A DNA stretch of 64,000 nt, from the NCBI GenBank assembly GCA_011634665.1, contig WAEK01000007.1, positions 766,001-830,000 on the forward strand, read 5' to 3'. Shown here piece after piece: positions 11,307 to 24,900 of the stretch (positions are counted from its first letter, which is position 1; every line of letters starts with the position of its first letter). A program made the translations under genes and the position numbers. Origin of the DNA: Mortierella sp. BCC40632. Its lineage: Eukaryota > Mortierellomycota > Mortierellomycetes > Mortierellales > Mortierellaceae. Below the pieces are notes generated by a model that saw only the letters and a list, made by a program, of their open reading frames with translations, did no database searches and was not told the DNA's origin.

Positions 11307-11851
11307 TCTCCTTCCAATCCCGTACTGGTAACCTTTTTTTTTTTTTTTGCACATTTGGCATGGTCTTTGTCTCCTAGATACGCATTGCTCTTTCAGGGCA
11401 TCGTTCTCTCTGTCTATCCAACTCAAAGCGGTCGGCCTTCAAGTCCCTTTCAGGAAAAGGACTTCGCCTTTCTTCTCCAATCGTAACTCGCGTTCCACCC
11501 CCGCTCGCATTGCACCCTCACATTTTACATTCTCTCTCCTTTAACCCCACCTGTTTCTTTCTTTCTTTCTTTCTTTTTCTTTTTCTTTTTCTTTTTCTTT
11601 TTCTTTTTCTTTCCTCTTCCTTGCTCAATTCCTATTGTCATCTCTGACCCCACGACCACCATTCCTTCACCCCTTTCCTTTTTATATTTGCACATTTCAG
11701 GCAAATTGCTTTTGTTTTGGCGCTCTTCCCTCCTTCTTCCCTCGTTGCACCCATACGATACACCATAACTTACGCAATCTCTTCCTCTTTGTCCCGACCA
11801 AAAGAAAATAAAGAAAGAAAGAAAGAAAGAAAGCACTCTGCAATAGACACC
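10708..11851. other. Intergenic: Myb gene 3' region and promoter of small secreted protein
   Basis: Contains T runs (about 11274-11303 and 11333-11348) and a long (TTTC)n/(TTTTTC)n tract at about 11554-11612. It is then pyrimidine-rich up to the next ATG, ending in a (GAAA)n stretch just before the start at 11852. No gene is supported here. Confidence 0.6.
11554..11612. repeat. (TTTC)n / (TTTTTC)n tract
   Basis: Tetra- and hexanucleotide pyrimidine repeat, about 240 nt upstream of the small secreted protein start. It probably lies in its promoter or leader. Confidence 0.9.
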
Positions 11852-12259
11852 ATGTTTCATCTCAAGTTTTCGGTGCCACCTTCTTCCTTGTTCCTTTCCC
11901 TTCTTCTTCTTCTTCTTCTCCCTCTCTCTTTTTCAAGTCTGCATCCCAATGCCGCACCTATTCAACCCAATATCGACCCAATTCCAGTCCTAGAACGTCG
12001 AGGAGGCTACAATAATTCTCCAGCAACTGATCGTCGAACGGCTCCTACTGATATCTGTTCTTCTGGTCGACCCGACACAGCAGCCAACCCCGTTTGTAAT
12101 TCGTTCAATTACAATAATCCCAGTGCCTCAAATGTGAACAATATGGGATCCACTTCAAGCTCCACTTCTGGAGATGATAACAGTTATCCGACTAGGAATA
12201 CAGAGGATCGTTCACGAAGTGATTCTCGAACACAGGATGTTGAACACAAGAGCCATTAG
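11852..12259 (+). CDS. Small secreted protein, unknown function
   Basis: 135-aa frame starting at ATG 11852, the second ATG of a longer open frame. It is chosen because it begins a strong signal peptide (residues 1-29, a run of eight or more leucines). The TCT/CTT trinucleotide run in the DNA encodes this hydrophobic core. The predicted mature part is Asn/Ser/Thr/Asp-rich with two cysteines (CSSGRP and PVCNSF) and is hydrophilic at the C-terminus. A dibasic site in VLERRGG about 20 residues past the signal peptide could be a Kex2-type processing point. I recognise no domain. Composition and size resemble fungal small secreted proteins, but no homolog can be named. No intron is needed. Confidence 0.6.
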   Translation: MFHLKFSVPPSSLFLSLLLLLLLPLSFSSLHPNAAPIQPNIDPIPVLERRGGYNNSPATDRRTAPTDICSSGRPDTAANPVCNSFNYNNPSASNVNNMGSTSSSTSGDDNSYPTRNTEDRSRSDSRTQDVEHKSH

Positions 12260-12612
12260 AGGATGATAGGGCCACTACGGTCATACCAGTATACCTTTGG
12301 AATAATTATAGTAGAAGATGTACTTCCTTTTCTCTCTCTCTCTATCTCTCTCTCTCTTTTTTTTTTCTCCATCCCGTCCATTTTGTGGAGAGATGAGTAT
12401 CTTTTATAGAGTATTACAGTATTATTAATAATAAAGAAGGTCCACCGAAAGCAAATTCAGAGCGGGGGAAGAAGGAGGAGGAAGGGTTTATTGAAAGAAA
12501 GAATGTAAAAAGAGGTAAAATGATAAAGCAGACGCCCATTGTTTTTCTGCACAACAAAAACCTCAAGGATTTCAATTGGGGAGAAGAAGGAGAAGGGGGG
12601 GAAGGAGAGCAC

Positions 12613-13697
12613 TCATAGACCTCCAGGAGGTTGTGAAGACCGATTACCACCTTCCAATGCTCGACCACGACCAATAGCCTCAATCTCTTGATCAAATCGT
12701 TTGCTCTTGATCGTTTTTTGAGAATCGATCTCGTAAAACGGGTTGCTGGTTTGGTTCACATACGCCGTATGAATCCTCCGGAAAATCTAAAATTGGCGGT
12801 TTTTTTTGTAGTAGTAGTGGTAGTAGTTGTAGTTGTAGTCGCAGTCGTAGTAATAGTAAATGGCAGTTAGAATAGTAGTCAATGGAGCAGCATTGGTCCA
12901 CATACACATACACATAAACGAAAAAGAAAAAGAGACTTGTGTGAGTCTAGTCTCCTTTGTAATCAGGTCATGACCATTTGCAATCGAAAAGAAAAAAGAA
13001 GAAAAAGAAATAATAAGATCCCTTTCATACATTCTTCATATCCAAGTCTTTGATGATGGCGTCCGGTACTGAAATGACAGTGATAAACTTGATCCTCGTG
13101 TTGGTCATATATCCATACACAGAAAGATCCTCCATCGAGAACAATACGCCCAAATACATATCCTGCGCCTTCATCGCCGCTAGAGTAGTTTTGTCGTCAA
13201 TGGATAGAGAGAGAGAGAGAGAGAAGCCATGAGTCCCAGGCAAAGGAAACTGCGGCGAGCATTGGAGTGGCTCGTTTAGGTAGCCTATCCAGTCTCTTAT
13301 GTTATTCGTTCCTCATATTTTTTTTTTCTTCTGGTACCTCGTTCTTCCATGACATCACAGGATGTATGTGCAAGGTAGTGGTATTTGAGATCCGGATGCG
13401 ATGCGCTAAAGTTTTTAAGGTAAAGTGGGTTGTTCTTTTTTAAAAAAAAAAAGAGAGAAAGGAGAGAGAGAAATAAGCGAGAATCAGGATACGGTTAAAA
13501 CATTGACTGAATATAGGTGGCGGCTGGTCAACCATCAACTCTGTTACACCCTGTTGTAAACAAAACCTATATCCAGTTAGCTTGAGAAAGCCCCTCCACT
13601 TGACATCGACACTCGTCTCTCCCTCTCTTTTTTCCATTCATGAAACACGAACCTGCTTGCCAATGACGGCGACACAGCAAATGTTGATGTTCGCCAT
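12613..13697 (-). CDS. TRAPPC2L: TRAPPC2L / Tca17-like TRAPP complex subunit
   Basis: Longin-fold subunit of the TRAPP tethering/Rab-GEF complex, acting in ER-Golgi and Golgi traffic. Four exons: 13697-13653, 13434-13338, 13179-13031 and 12786-12613, total 465 nt, 154 aa. Every phase fits. The protein opens MANINICCVAVIGKQNNPLY and continues LKYHYLAHTSCDVMEER, QDMYLGVLFSMEDLSVYGYM, TNTRIKFITVIS and FRRIHTAYVNQTSNPFYEI. These align segment by segment with animal TRAPPC2L (N-terminal CIAVI, [28 protein letters not shown] and NPFY). It is distinguished from sedlin/TRAPPC2 by the YGYMTN block and the NPFY segment. The C-terminal tail (about 35 residues after NPFYEI) is basic and Gly-rich. Intron 3 holds a (GTA)n microsatellite. 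It lies 346 nt downstream of the POL3 stop on the same strand. Confidence 0.93.
12811..12860. repeat. (GTA)n / (GTT)n trinucleotide tract in TRAPPC2L intron 3
   Basis: Imperfect trinucleotide repeat starting some 25 nt from the acceptor of the last TRAPPC2L exon. In the transcript it reads as (UAC)n. Confidence 0.85.
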
Positions 13698-14043
13698 TGC
13701 TGTTGGTATATTGGAAATCTTGTGCTTTAACACGGACGGACGCTCTCTATCTCCTTGCTCTGTGTGCCTATCCTTATTTCTTTCTTTCTTTTCCCTTGTC
13801 CTGAAAAGCTATCTCCCGAGTCAGTCGTGTGGTGCCTGTTGATGGAGGTCGTGTCTCTTCTAGATGGAGAATAGTCGTGGCATCTCTTTCTCTTCTTTTT
13901 CCTCTCCCTTTCATTAATTTAAATCCCGCTCCAATGGTGCGTATTTCCCAGCCAAATTTCGCTCTTTTTATTCTAGGGCCTACTTTTTCCACCAAGGGTT
14001 GGCGCATAGGCGGGACACTCCTTTGGCGGGCTTTCTTTTCTTT

Positions 14044-16821
14044 TCACCAGTCAATAAACCGGTCAAGAGTCGCAGAGCTATCTTGGATCTCCTTTTGGAC
14101 CTTTTTACGCATGTAAAAGATTGGACAATCCTTGCTTGTACACAACACTTCCTGGTGCAACGAACCCTGACAACGCTGACATTGAGTCCACAGACGCGAA
14201 AATCGCACCTCAAGACTGTTGACAATACTGCGCTGTTTCTGGTACAATTCCGGTGCGCGATCCTTACAGCCCGCACAAACCGCAGACTCTCCTGCCTTGA
14301 GAGGTGTCTTGCAACCTAAGCAAGTGGCCTTCTTGACTGCAAACTTCATTAGTCCTCCAATCGATGGGGTTGAAACTTGAATCGTCCGTGTATGATCTCC
14401 CGCCACTAAAAGTGCAAAATGTAAAAAAGGCAATTAGAGTTCATTCTTATGGTAATATCATGAAGAGAGACCAAACTCTCAATAAAGAAGAAGAAGAAAA
14501 GAAACTTACAAAGTGATTCAGCTGCCTTTTCACCAAGGATAGGCTCAAAGATACGAAGCAAGGGTTTGGAAAGCTGGTTGTCAAGATAATACTTGGTATC
14601 GATCGGGATATTGTTCTCGAGAACGTAGAGTGGATCCTCAGACTTGTCATAGGCGGCAGCTCCCTTTCCACCCTTGATAATCACATACGCAACACGGTCT
14701 CCGAGTGCAGGCGCAGAACCTAGTGTCACCATCATCCACAAGTCGCTTAATTTAATTCCACTTGCTCAACCGTGAATAAAGGCAAGAAGAAAATAAATGT
14801 AAAATACTTTTCGACAACCTACCGGCATCTCTTTGCTTCATTCGCTCTGCTAACTCTACGTGGGCTTGCTTGTTGGAATAGTCTATAATATGAGAGTTCC
14901 CGTTCAGTGAGTCAGTATTCTTGTATACTTTGAGCGATACCATGCAGGCGATCATTCAGTCATGCCTTACCTATTTTGCTGAGTGCCTTCGTGATAACCA
15001 GCTGAGCCATATCAATCTTGTTCTGGAGTAGGTCCGCGATAACTTGCTTTGTGTAACTAAGACCGAGAAGTAATGAGAGGTATTCATAAAAAAATGAGTG
15101 ACCTCTGATAAAATCGGGTAGGTGTTCAAGAATTACAAGAAATAGTCGGTCGGGGACCACTTACTCTTGTGCACCATCCACGTCTTTGTCGATTAGAATC
15201 TTGCGCAAACAAGTGTCAATCACTGTTTGTACAAGACGACAGTTATCACGACGAACAGTCTATAATTCAGTGTGATGAATCCAGCAAACAAGGAGTGATT
15301 AGTACTAGTAAAAAAAAACCCCCCGTGTCTTTCTAATCAAGAGGTTGCAGAACGAATGATTTTACCTCAATACCCTTAGTATCCATCTTGTCATAATTTT
15401 CGGGTCTCGTCCAGTACAGACCCGCATAACGCTTCTTGTTGATGAGAAGATAAGGAAAGTAGACCTTCTCAAACTCAAGTTTGATGGGCTTGATAAACTT
15501 GGTTGTCACAAACTCAGCAGCTTCTCGGCCAAGTTTCATGGCATCCTCTAGCTCCGTTACGCCAAATTTAACCATGACCGAATCCGTGTCTCCGTAAATA
15601 ACCTCGGCAGTATGCGTATAGCCGTTGGCTATCGTAAACTTTTCTTCTACTTCCTTTTTTGTCCTTTCAATCATGACTCTTCCATAAGCAGTGACACTGG
15701 ATGAAATGGCAAGACAGGGCAGTTTGCCGACAGTAGCTCCTGTAAATCCGTACACTGAGTTAGCACTGATCTATGGTTTAAATGTCGCATAGTTATAGTC
15801 GTTAGAGTCTTGAGTTGTAGATTGTCTGTTGTGAAGGGGGGTGTTGGCCCAAAGAGATGATTTAACAAACCTTCAACGCCAGTTGACGACCATCCAACAC
15901 GGCTCGTTTAAAAGGATCTGTCTCCTTCTTCAAGTCAGCCTTTGCACGTTTACGAGCAGATAGCAAATCTTCCAGAATAATAGGTAAGAGACCCTTTCTC
16001 TTGCTCTCTTTGACAAATGCATCTATATTCAATCAAAGTAAATTATTAGACTCGGTACGTCGACAGCATCATTGCTTGGGATAAAACACAATTTGGAGGA
16101 GAAGAAGGTCTTACCGTTGTTGGGAGTAATCTCATAATCCACATCCTTGACCAGGTTGTATCTTTGGATGATGCTTGGGTTTAAAAGCGTCGTGTAGCAG
16201 AGGTTATGAGCCATCATGATAGAAGGATAAAGCGAAGCAAAATCAAGAGTGGCGATTGGGACAGCATAGTATCCTCTACGAGGATCAATGACGGTGGCTC
16301 CTTCATATTGTTCATCTCCTCCTAGAAAATTGATAACAAGAGAAAAGTCAGCGATCCTGTCGTACAAGGAGACAAAGGATTTTAAGTGGCCTATTGCCAG
16401 AGTAAAAAAAAAAAAAAAAAAAAAATTGGGGCGAATGTACCTTGATTCTCCAGTGCAGGAATGACAAAGTCTTTTTCATAAGCGTTTCGATACAACTGTG
16501 AGATGACCTTGATTTGTTGTCCACGGGAAAGGAGGTAGTTGAATGGAACTCCTGTTACTCTTGCCATCTCGATATAGTTAATCAAGCACATCAACTTATC
16601 CATGAGTCGTTGAGGCAAATAGGCATCCTGTATGGTTCGACACAAGGTAGAGCATGAAAGTGGTTAGACTGGCTCACCACGGCCACATTACACTAAATGG
16701 TCCTTTGATTAAGTCGCTTTACCTTTAAACAGTAGACTGCAAGACGACGACGAGTTTCTTCATTTCCATTCTGAAGTTCAGTAATGATCGAGTGATGCAC
16801 ATCTTCCTTTTGTTCGCCTAT

Positions 16822-16859
<38 letters not shown>

Positions 16860-17662
16860 GAGGGGGGGGAGAGAGAGAGGCAGAGTGAGAATGGATATCT
16901 TTGCCACCAATCTAAGGTTGAAACACAGTGCGGATCAAATATTATCATCCAGGCAACCTACCCAGAAACTCGGCACAGACAGAGTTGAGCGTATACGATC
17001 GAAGTTTGTAATCTCTCTGCATGACCTGAAGCATATCCAGTTGGAGACGACCTTCCAAGTTGATCGCCTTGTTCTCTCGATTACCATACGCCTTGGAAGA
17101 GAATCTTGTGTCTTTGGCGACAGTCTTGATATCTGGTCACATCCAATTCAAATTCAATTCAAAAATAGCGTCGAGTTAGTAATCCTTGTCACCTCTAATG
17201 CAAAGGAGTTCATTCGATAACCCTACTGACAGGACATACCATTGAGACGACCCAAGAATGGGAATTTGTGTACACCCAGATGACGAGCACGATCCAAAAG
17301 ATATGGGAAATCGAAATTGGAAGTGTTGTAGCCAATAACAACGTCTGGGTCTACTTGTCGGACTAGGTCGCTCCATGCTGCAAGGAGATCCTCTTCTTTT
17401 TGGAATGACATGGTATGCGTGCCTACAATATGAGCACACGTGTTGAGGACCATTACGTTCCGGATAAACGGCTTCGACTCTCCCTGGACTGTCACCATGG
17501 TTGCAATCTGAATAACTGGATCGACTTTAGCCTCGGGGAAAATACCCTTGCGACCAGCGCACTCAATATCGAAACTCATGATCCTGAGCGGAGCAACCTT
17601 TGACCAAACACCCTCGGGTTGGTGACTAATAAGCTTATCATGGCTAGTGAATGCATGGACAG

Positions 17663-17693
<31 letters not shown>

Positions 17694-18391
17694 AGAGAGA
17701 TTTAGTTAAACTTTAGCTGGGCATCAAGCATCTCAAACCAGCGGAAAGAGGCTAGTCTTAAGTGTCCCAAATCATTACCTAATCTCGACATTAATCTGGG
17801 CATTCGAATTGTGGTCATTACGCATATGGTATTCACCAGCTGGCAGTTCGATCCAGTTTGCTCCAGTCACCTTACAGTCAATCATAAATCGTAACAAATA
17901 GGCGAGGTTGCTTTCATAGGTCTGTAACGAACAATCATTGAATGTGGCAAACGATATTCCGCGGTCAAGGCATCGTCTCGCTGCCGAAATATTCCTAGGA
18001 TCTTTCATTGTGATCTTGAGGAAAGGCGATTTCTCTCCACCATGGTATCCGAAAATAGATTCCTTCATCTTCCACTCGATCTTGACAATGCTGTTGCCCT
18101 TGTCAATGGCGGCCTACGTCGTGAAAAAACGCCCAGTTAGCTTTTGATATTTTTGGATGTCGTCCTTTTGGCTGGACGATATGTGAAAGTCAATGAGCTT
18201 ACCTCCAGTGCCGATTGAAATGCAGTGATGTTCTCGATCTTGAACCTTTCCGGAGCTGGTACATAAAAGTATGGCAGGAATCCTGTTACGTGACAAATAA
18301 CACTATGGCCGGTCTGTAAATCAGTGGACAAGAGTCAGTGAAGAAGTCTTCGATCGGATCGTTTTGGTAAGAAGCCTCCGGCTCTCTCTCT

Positions 18392-18422
<31 letters not shown>

Positions 18423-18993
18423 AGCCACTATGTCAACATACTTCGGTAATTCCAAAAAACCGGACAACGGGCGTTTGTGTCGAGGTGTCCGTGTATTCAT
18501 CTGCTTCGATCTGCTGGAAAACTATTTGTCCAAAACAAAAACAGTTTTAAGAGAAATAAAAGAGAGGGTGTTGGTCATCACTTCAAGAACATCAAGATGT
18601 TGGCCCGGAATAATGATCAGTAGAATACCCTGAGTGATTTGAACTTACCCAAGGGCTCCGAAGCTGGTTTCAGGGGCTTCAGGGTTGGACGGCACCAAAG
18701 CTTAGTGGGGTCCTCAACTGTAGTGTCAAGAAAGTGAGACAAAGGCGCTTAGTTTGCTGTAGGATGAGCTCAGATCTCGTCCATCATATCCAGGAAGAAA
18801 AAAAAAAAAAAAAGGGGGGGAAGGACATATTGTCCGGGGACCACAAAATCCTAGTCGTCCTAGTCGTACCCTTGGTAAGGATACTCGATTCTTGCAAATC
18901 CTCAAGGTCATCCAGAAAAGAGCGTTGGGTCTGAAGCTGAGCGACCTTTCCAGTCCCAATGCGTCGTTTTTTGGTAGCATGTTCTTCCAGCAT
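14044..18993 (-). CDS. POL3: DNA polymerase delta catalytic subunit (family B)
   Basis: Replicative lagging-strand polymerase with 3'-5' proofreading; nuclear. Intron-rich, about 16 exons. The first seven are 18993-18870, 18717-18649, 18521-18442, 18313-18203, 18113-17779, 17625-17240 and 17132-16962, all phase-consistent. Exonuclease motifs: FDIECAGR (ExoI) and [18 protein letters not shown] (ExoII). Polymerase motifs: [20 protein letters not shown] (A), [12 protein letters not shown] (B region) and [12 protein letters not shown] (C). The C-terminal metal sites are complete: CysA CLGCKTP...CAGC and CysB CQRCQGS...CTSKDC, the latter being the Fe-S site and B-subunit contact. The protein ends LDRFIDW and stops at 14044. 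An upstream in-frame ATG at 19011 is possible. The early KKRRIG is a likely nuclear signal. All catalytic acidic residues are present, so it should be active. Confidence 0.96.
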
Positions 18994-19093
18994 GGTGGCG
19001 TTTTGTATCAACGAAAATGAGCTCTGTTGCGTTATCTATTGGACTTTTAATGGATCAGTCTAGCTCCCTGTCTTTGGAATTGACTTTGAGAGA

Positions 19094-19288
19094 ATGTCGA
19101 TGAATACAATGAGTGGAAAAGGTTCTGAGGCCGATCCTGTCACGGTCAATCTGGATGCTCTGGAGGAAATGAGGCAGGACCAGAAACACAAAGAGAGATG
19201 TCCACCGAGCTCGAGGTGTGCCTGCAAAACGTGTAATCGCCGCGAAAAAACATATAAATTTGACCGTCACGAACTCTTTTTTTTTTAG
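19094..19288 (+). CDS. Possible small Cys-containing ORF divergent from POL3
   Basis: 64-aa frame from ATG 19094, opposite to POL3 and starting about 100 nt from its ATG. The N-terminal half is acidic (EADPVTVNLDALEEM). The C-terminal half is basic with a cysteine group (CPPSSRCACKTCNRREK). The last three Phe come from a T run ahead of the stop. No homolog is recognised. It could be a real short peptide, an upstream transcript of POL3, or chance. It is convergent with the 3' end of the SNF2 gene only 40 nt away. Low confidence. Confidence 0.25.
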   Translation: MSMNTMSGKGSEADPVTVNLDALEEMRQDQKHKERCPPSSRCACKTCNRREKTYKFDRHELFFF

Positions 19289-19327
19289 TGGCAAAGCAAA
19301 ACTTCAGAATTTATATATAATATATTG

Positions 19328-21900
19328 CTACACTGCAGCTTCGGATGGAGCTGCTGCAATTTCAGGAGGAGTGCTTAGAGGTTCGGCACCAACACTACTA
19401 TTAACGGGGCCTGATTGCTTATCATCCACATTGGGCGGGTCGTGAGCGCTGAGATTATTTCCAGGATGGATACCTTGACTCACACTTGGAGCCATTGATG
19501 AAGTCACTCCTCCGGGCGGAGTCGTGTTGGCGCTGTGTACCTGAGCTGTAGCATTGGACAAATACTCGAGTATCCGCTGAGAGTGGTCTGAACTGACAGC
19601 ATGCGGGTTGGTGGTAGGTGGATTAGCGATAGATGGATTGGTAGTAGGTGGATTGTTGGCAGGTGGATTGTTAGTAGGTGAATTGGTAGTGGGCGGATTG
19701 GTGGTAGGCTGATTAAGATAAATGAGATTAGGAGAGGGTCCGTTACTTGGAGCAGCCTGAGCCAGATAAGAAGAATCTCCAGTTGAGGTGTTGATGGTCG
19801 GTTTCGTTGGGTGGGGAGGTGAATACGCGAGTGCTCCCATTCCTTGATAAGGCCACTGCCGATATGGATATACATTACGCATCTGGGCTTGTGGTTGCAT
19901 ATGGACCTGTGGTTGCATGTAGACATGTGGTTGTATCTGCGCCTGTGGCTGCATTAAAGCCTGCTGTTGACTTCCATTCGATGTTTGAACCTGAAACTGC
20001 TGAGATCGTAAGCGTAGCAGCGCTTGCAATTGCATTAGGGCTGACTGGGATGCCTCAAACTGCGCCTGTGACGATTGATTCAGCTGTGGTGGAGTTATTG
20101 ACTGCATATTAGACGGTGTTTGCAACATAGCCCGTCCCTGGAATGGACCTGACATCTGCTGTGAGATAGCTGCTTGCTGTGAAGCTGTCGCTTGTGGCGG
20201 AAGTAATCCTGGCATTGAAACTGCAGTATACTGAGGGCTAACCATTTGTGGCGGACCATATCTTTGTGATGGCCCAGGTTTTTGTGGCAGTCCATGTCTT
20301 TGTGGTGGAGCTGTCATCTGTGGCTGAGTTGCCATCTGTGGTTGAGCTGCCATCTGTGGTTGAGCTGCCATCTGTGGTTGAGCTGCCATCTGAGGTGGAG
20401 TTGCCATTTGTGGTGGAGTTGCCGTCTGTGGTGGAACAGGCCCTTGCATTGATGTAACTGTCTGCGGCGGAACTAGCCCTTGTACTGGAACTGGAGCAGG
20501 GTTTGGTGGTCGCCCAACACCACTGATTCGCCGCTCTTCTTCCAAGATCATATTCTTAATTTCTTCCAAGTCCGCCTCCGTCAGGTCCGACAGCTCTTCT
20601 CGAACAAGGTCACTCTGCAGCTCGATGCTGGTGATTGAATCTTTGTTCCTATTCAAAACAGCATATCAAGAAAGAAATGTATGGTCAGTCAGAGTTACAG
20701 AAACTCAGACCGGATTCAATCGTTCCATCTCCTTGGAGTTAAGTCCAATTACAGATCTTACTTTTCAATCACACTTCGGAGAACAGAGTCCTCTGTATCA
20801 GGTTTGCCAAAGAGAGTATTGACAGTAAGCTCGTTCTTCCATGGGATGATCGAGTCTTGAGCAGGAGGTTTTTCCAAGTATTTCCCCTTATCTGTCTTCG
20901 AGATGGCGTTTTTCATATGCTTCTTATCAACAACTCGATGCGAAAGACCGAGCTTGTGAACGTTTTTCATGTAGAGCTTTTGCTCCCATGTGCCAAAAGT
21001 GTGTAGTCTGTAGACAAAAACTTTTCGCGTCTGACCGTATCGAAAAGCTCGCGCGATTGCCTGTTCGTCATGACTAGGGTTCCATCCGACATCAAAGATT
21101 ACGACACGACTAGCCGATACAAGGTTGACACCTTGTGCTCCAGACTAAATAGAGTTGATAGAAAAAAAGAAGCGAGAAATGTCAGAAACGAGGAGCGGAT
21201 ACTAAAGTTATTAAGATCATTCCACTCATAGTAAGAACACGTACCCCAGACGAGATCAAAAACGCGTCAAACTTTCCATCAGCATTAAACTCGTCAATCA
21301 TCGGCTGCCGATCCTAAGATACAGTAATTCATAGGCAAGGGAAAAAATAAACCTGAGTTAACAAGAATAGGTGGGTGTAAGGACTGGATACATATGCGGG
21401 ATCATAAAAAAAAAAAAAGTCGCAGTACCTGGATGGGCGTATCTCCATCTAGCTTCATACAGGTGAGCCCTTGCTCCCCGAGAATGTGCTCGATATAGTC
21501 TTGGAGTCCGATAGAAATCTGTCAGCATAGCATTTGGAAACTCGATCAAGCAAGCTCTTTTCTTTCCCAGAAGCAGAGTACTTTTTTTTTTTTTTTTTTT
21601 TTTCACTTACCAAGCGTAGGAATGCTCCTGGTAAAAACAAGAATTTTTTCTGAAAGCTCTTTGCACGATTTCGCAATATCCACAAGAATCCTCACTTTAC
21701 AGCTTAAAGACTTGTCGTTCACATCTATAGCAAAAGTTGCCAAATAAATAAATAAATAAAAATGACTCAACACCTTTCTCAGACCTCCATAAACCAATGA
21801 AACAGTTCATTAAAAATCAACAACAACTTACTATTGTTACTCAGAAAACGACCGCTCCACTCTCCGTTCTGAAGGTCAGATTTCTCACTGTTATTCATTC

Positions 21901-21931
<31 letters not shown>

Positions 21932-24900
21932 AGAAAGATGTTAAATATACCAGAAATCTCCCCCTCTCCTCATTTCTATGAGACTCGATTTTGCAACATC
22001 AAGAGTATGGATTACTTACAGAATTGTCTCCAAACTGTCCTCACCCGGCTCTTCGTCGGTATCAGAAGAAATGCCATTGGCCGTCAACTCACCCTTAGTG
22101 GCTAGAGTTGGCGTAGTAACCGCTGATGAGGACTCTGAAATTGGGCTGTTGTTCGCCTTCTGCAGTCTCAATCCCGCTTTTAACAAATCCTGTGCTTTCT
22201 TCATGGCAGCCTATAGCATAATAATTTTGATTGTGAAGACTCTTTTGTAAGATTCAAAGACAACTCCTAAACAGTTGATCGTATTGATGGAGTTACCTTG
22301 TACGCCGCTGGGTGATTGCAAATAGTCAAGAGTGCATGACCATGCGCAAGAATCTCTCCAGTATTTTCTCCAACTTTGTCGATATATTCCTAGCATGAGT
22401 CCACAAGACGAATCCAAGTAAAGAGATAGAGGTAAGAAAGGATAAATTAAATATCAGTCTGAATCACGACCGTACTACCAATCTACCCATTCTGAATGTG
22501 ATAACAAACCTCGTAGAGACAATACTGTAACTTGCTGAGCTTGCAGGAAATGACAAACTCGATCTTTTTAGGGAGCACAGCTCGCAACACTGTCTGATCC
22601 TTCCTAGAGAATGTCGTAATAAATTCAATTAGTCCATCGGATTCTCTTGAGAACGCTTACTACACCTTCAGTTAATTTTCGAACACGTTTGAATATTATC
22701 CATCGCTGACAGGTACCTCAGCACAAAATTCTTGATAAGCTCTGTCAAGACCTTTAGTTTCTTTGAAGACACCTACAGGGTAAAGTCATGGGATGAGATG
22801 TGTAAAAATCAGAGCATGAACAGATAAGAGCAGCGGGGAGAGGAGCCTATGAAGCAACACACTTCGAAGCAGCTGACTCACTAGAAATGCACTTTAAAAA
22901 AACCCCTACCTTTCTCTCAGCACTTGAGCTATCTGACAGCAGTCCATTCTCGATCGGACGAATGTAGTTGTGACGGAAGGTTTGGAGGTCACCCAAGTAA
23001 TTGGGACGGATAAAGTCCACCATGCACCAATACTCCTCCAGTCGATTCTGTAATGGATAACCTGTCAATACCACTCGTGCCTTACTCTCTAGTTGCTTTA
23101 TCACCACAGACAACTTTGCCTAGAGTCCATTCATTATCCATTAGTAAAGTGAAAAACACTGAGAAAAATTGATAAGATAGAAGGCTTTTTTTTTTTTTTT
23201 TTTTTTTTTTGAAAGTATAGTTCGCAGCTTACGGTTGTATTTTTGATGAGATGCCCCTCATCCGCAATGGTCAGATTTGGGCCAGGTGATAGCAGCAATG
23301 AGCGCACTTCTTCTTTCTGGGAATCGGTCATCCCTCTCGTTGGAGAACAAAGGTCACGAAACATTGAGTAACTTAACATGAGTACCCCGCCTTGTGCGTG
23401 CCACTTTTGCAATATGGTAGCTCGAACGTTGTAGGATCTGTCAAGCACAGCTAATAATGTCAAAGAGAAAGGCGTTTGAGACTACAAGTGCTGGAAAATC
23501 TATTACCCTAGGCCACACAACGCCAAAATTACGGAGTCACTTACAGAATTTCCGAAGATTAATGACAGACATCTCCTCACTCGGAATCCACCTGTTAAAT
23601 TCTGCTTCCCAATTTAGTAGAAGAATTGGAGGAAGTAAGAGCATCACTCGTCCCACCTATGAATCCAGATAGAAACAGACAACAGTCATTAATGAAAGCA
23701 TTTGTAGAGAGTATGGTAATAACAATAACAACAGTAACTTGATAATTGTTCCATACATCATCGCTTGCAAGTGTCTTGGGGATACTCTTGTTTCCAAGCC
23801 GGATTTCTCTGAGAAGAACATAGAGAAAGGCAACCACCTGGAATGTCTTGCCCAAACCCATGCTATGCGCAAGAATACATCCGCCATCAAACATCACAAT
23901 GTTCTTCCAAAGGAATCGCATACCCTCCAACTGATGCGGCTTTAACTTGGAAGCTAGGAAACTTGGAATCGCAACTCTTCTCTCTGTCTTTTTGTGACCA
24001 GGATTGATCAAAGTTTCATCCTCCCCCATGCTTGCGTTTGTCTGAGCAAGGAGTTTGCGTCGTTCTTGTTCTCTGATACGCTTTTGAAGCTCCTTCTCAT
24101 TCTTTTCCGCCTGCTTTCTCATCTGGAGCACTTCCTCAGCCTCGGTCAGCATTGGCTTTGCTATTCGTTTTTTCGGTTTGGGCTGAACTTTTTGCGCCTG
24201 CTCGTCTTCACTGGAACTGGATGGTTCTGGTTGGTCACTATAGTTATACCTTGTCACCTTTGGCCGCTTGAAGTAACTCAAGATATCTGGAGACTTGCCT
24301 GTTGCTTTTGCAGTAGTATTAGTAGTCGGCGTCTCATCGTCATCGTCATCATCTAATATTCTCTGACGCTTTGCTGCTGCTGCTTTTCCTTGACTGGTTC
24401 GTGGTTTAGGCTGTGGTACGCTGATGTCATCATCACTGGAGTCAATAGTGATAGTAATGCGTTCTGACATTTTGGTCGTTGTGTGGCGAGGAGGAACTGT
24501 AGACACCTCTTCGGCCTTGATTGGGGACTTGGTACCCTCCTGTATTACCTCTGCCTCTCTAGAATCTTTCGTGTTTTCCTTGTTGTGGACAGGCTCTCCG
24601 GTCACGCTTGCTTCCATTTCTACATCTTCGCACTCAGTAGTCTCGTTGTTTTCCTTGGGTATGGCAGAGACGTCTGCTTCGTCTGCTTTGTCTGCTTCGT
24701 CTGCATTGTCCGCCTTGTCCGCCTTGTCCGCCTTGTCCGCCTTTTCTGCCTTTTCTGCCTTTCCTGGTTTAACCGCCTTGGCCAAAGCGGCAGCAGCTTT
24801 TTGAGTTTTGGCTAAGGCAGCCGCGGCCTTTTCTGCTTCCGCCAAAGCGGCTGCAGCCTTTGTCATCTTTTCACGACATTCTTTGGTATTGTTGCCATCG

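Noticed and set aside
11717..11851. Upstream in-frame extension of the small secreted protein
   Set aside because: It is a translation of pyrimidine and GAAA repeats and would hide a clear signal peptide that starts at 11852.
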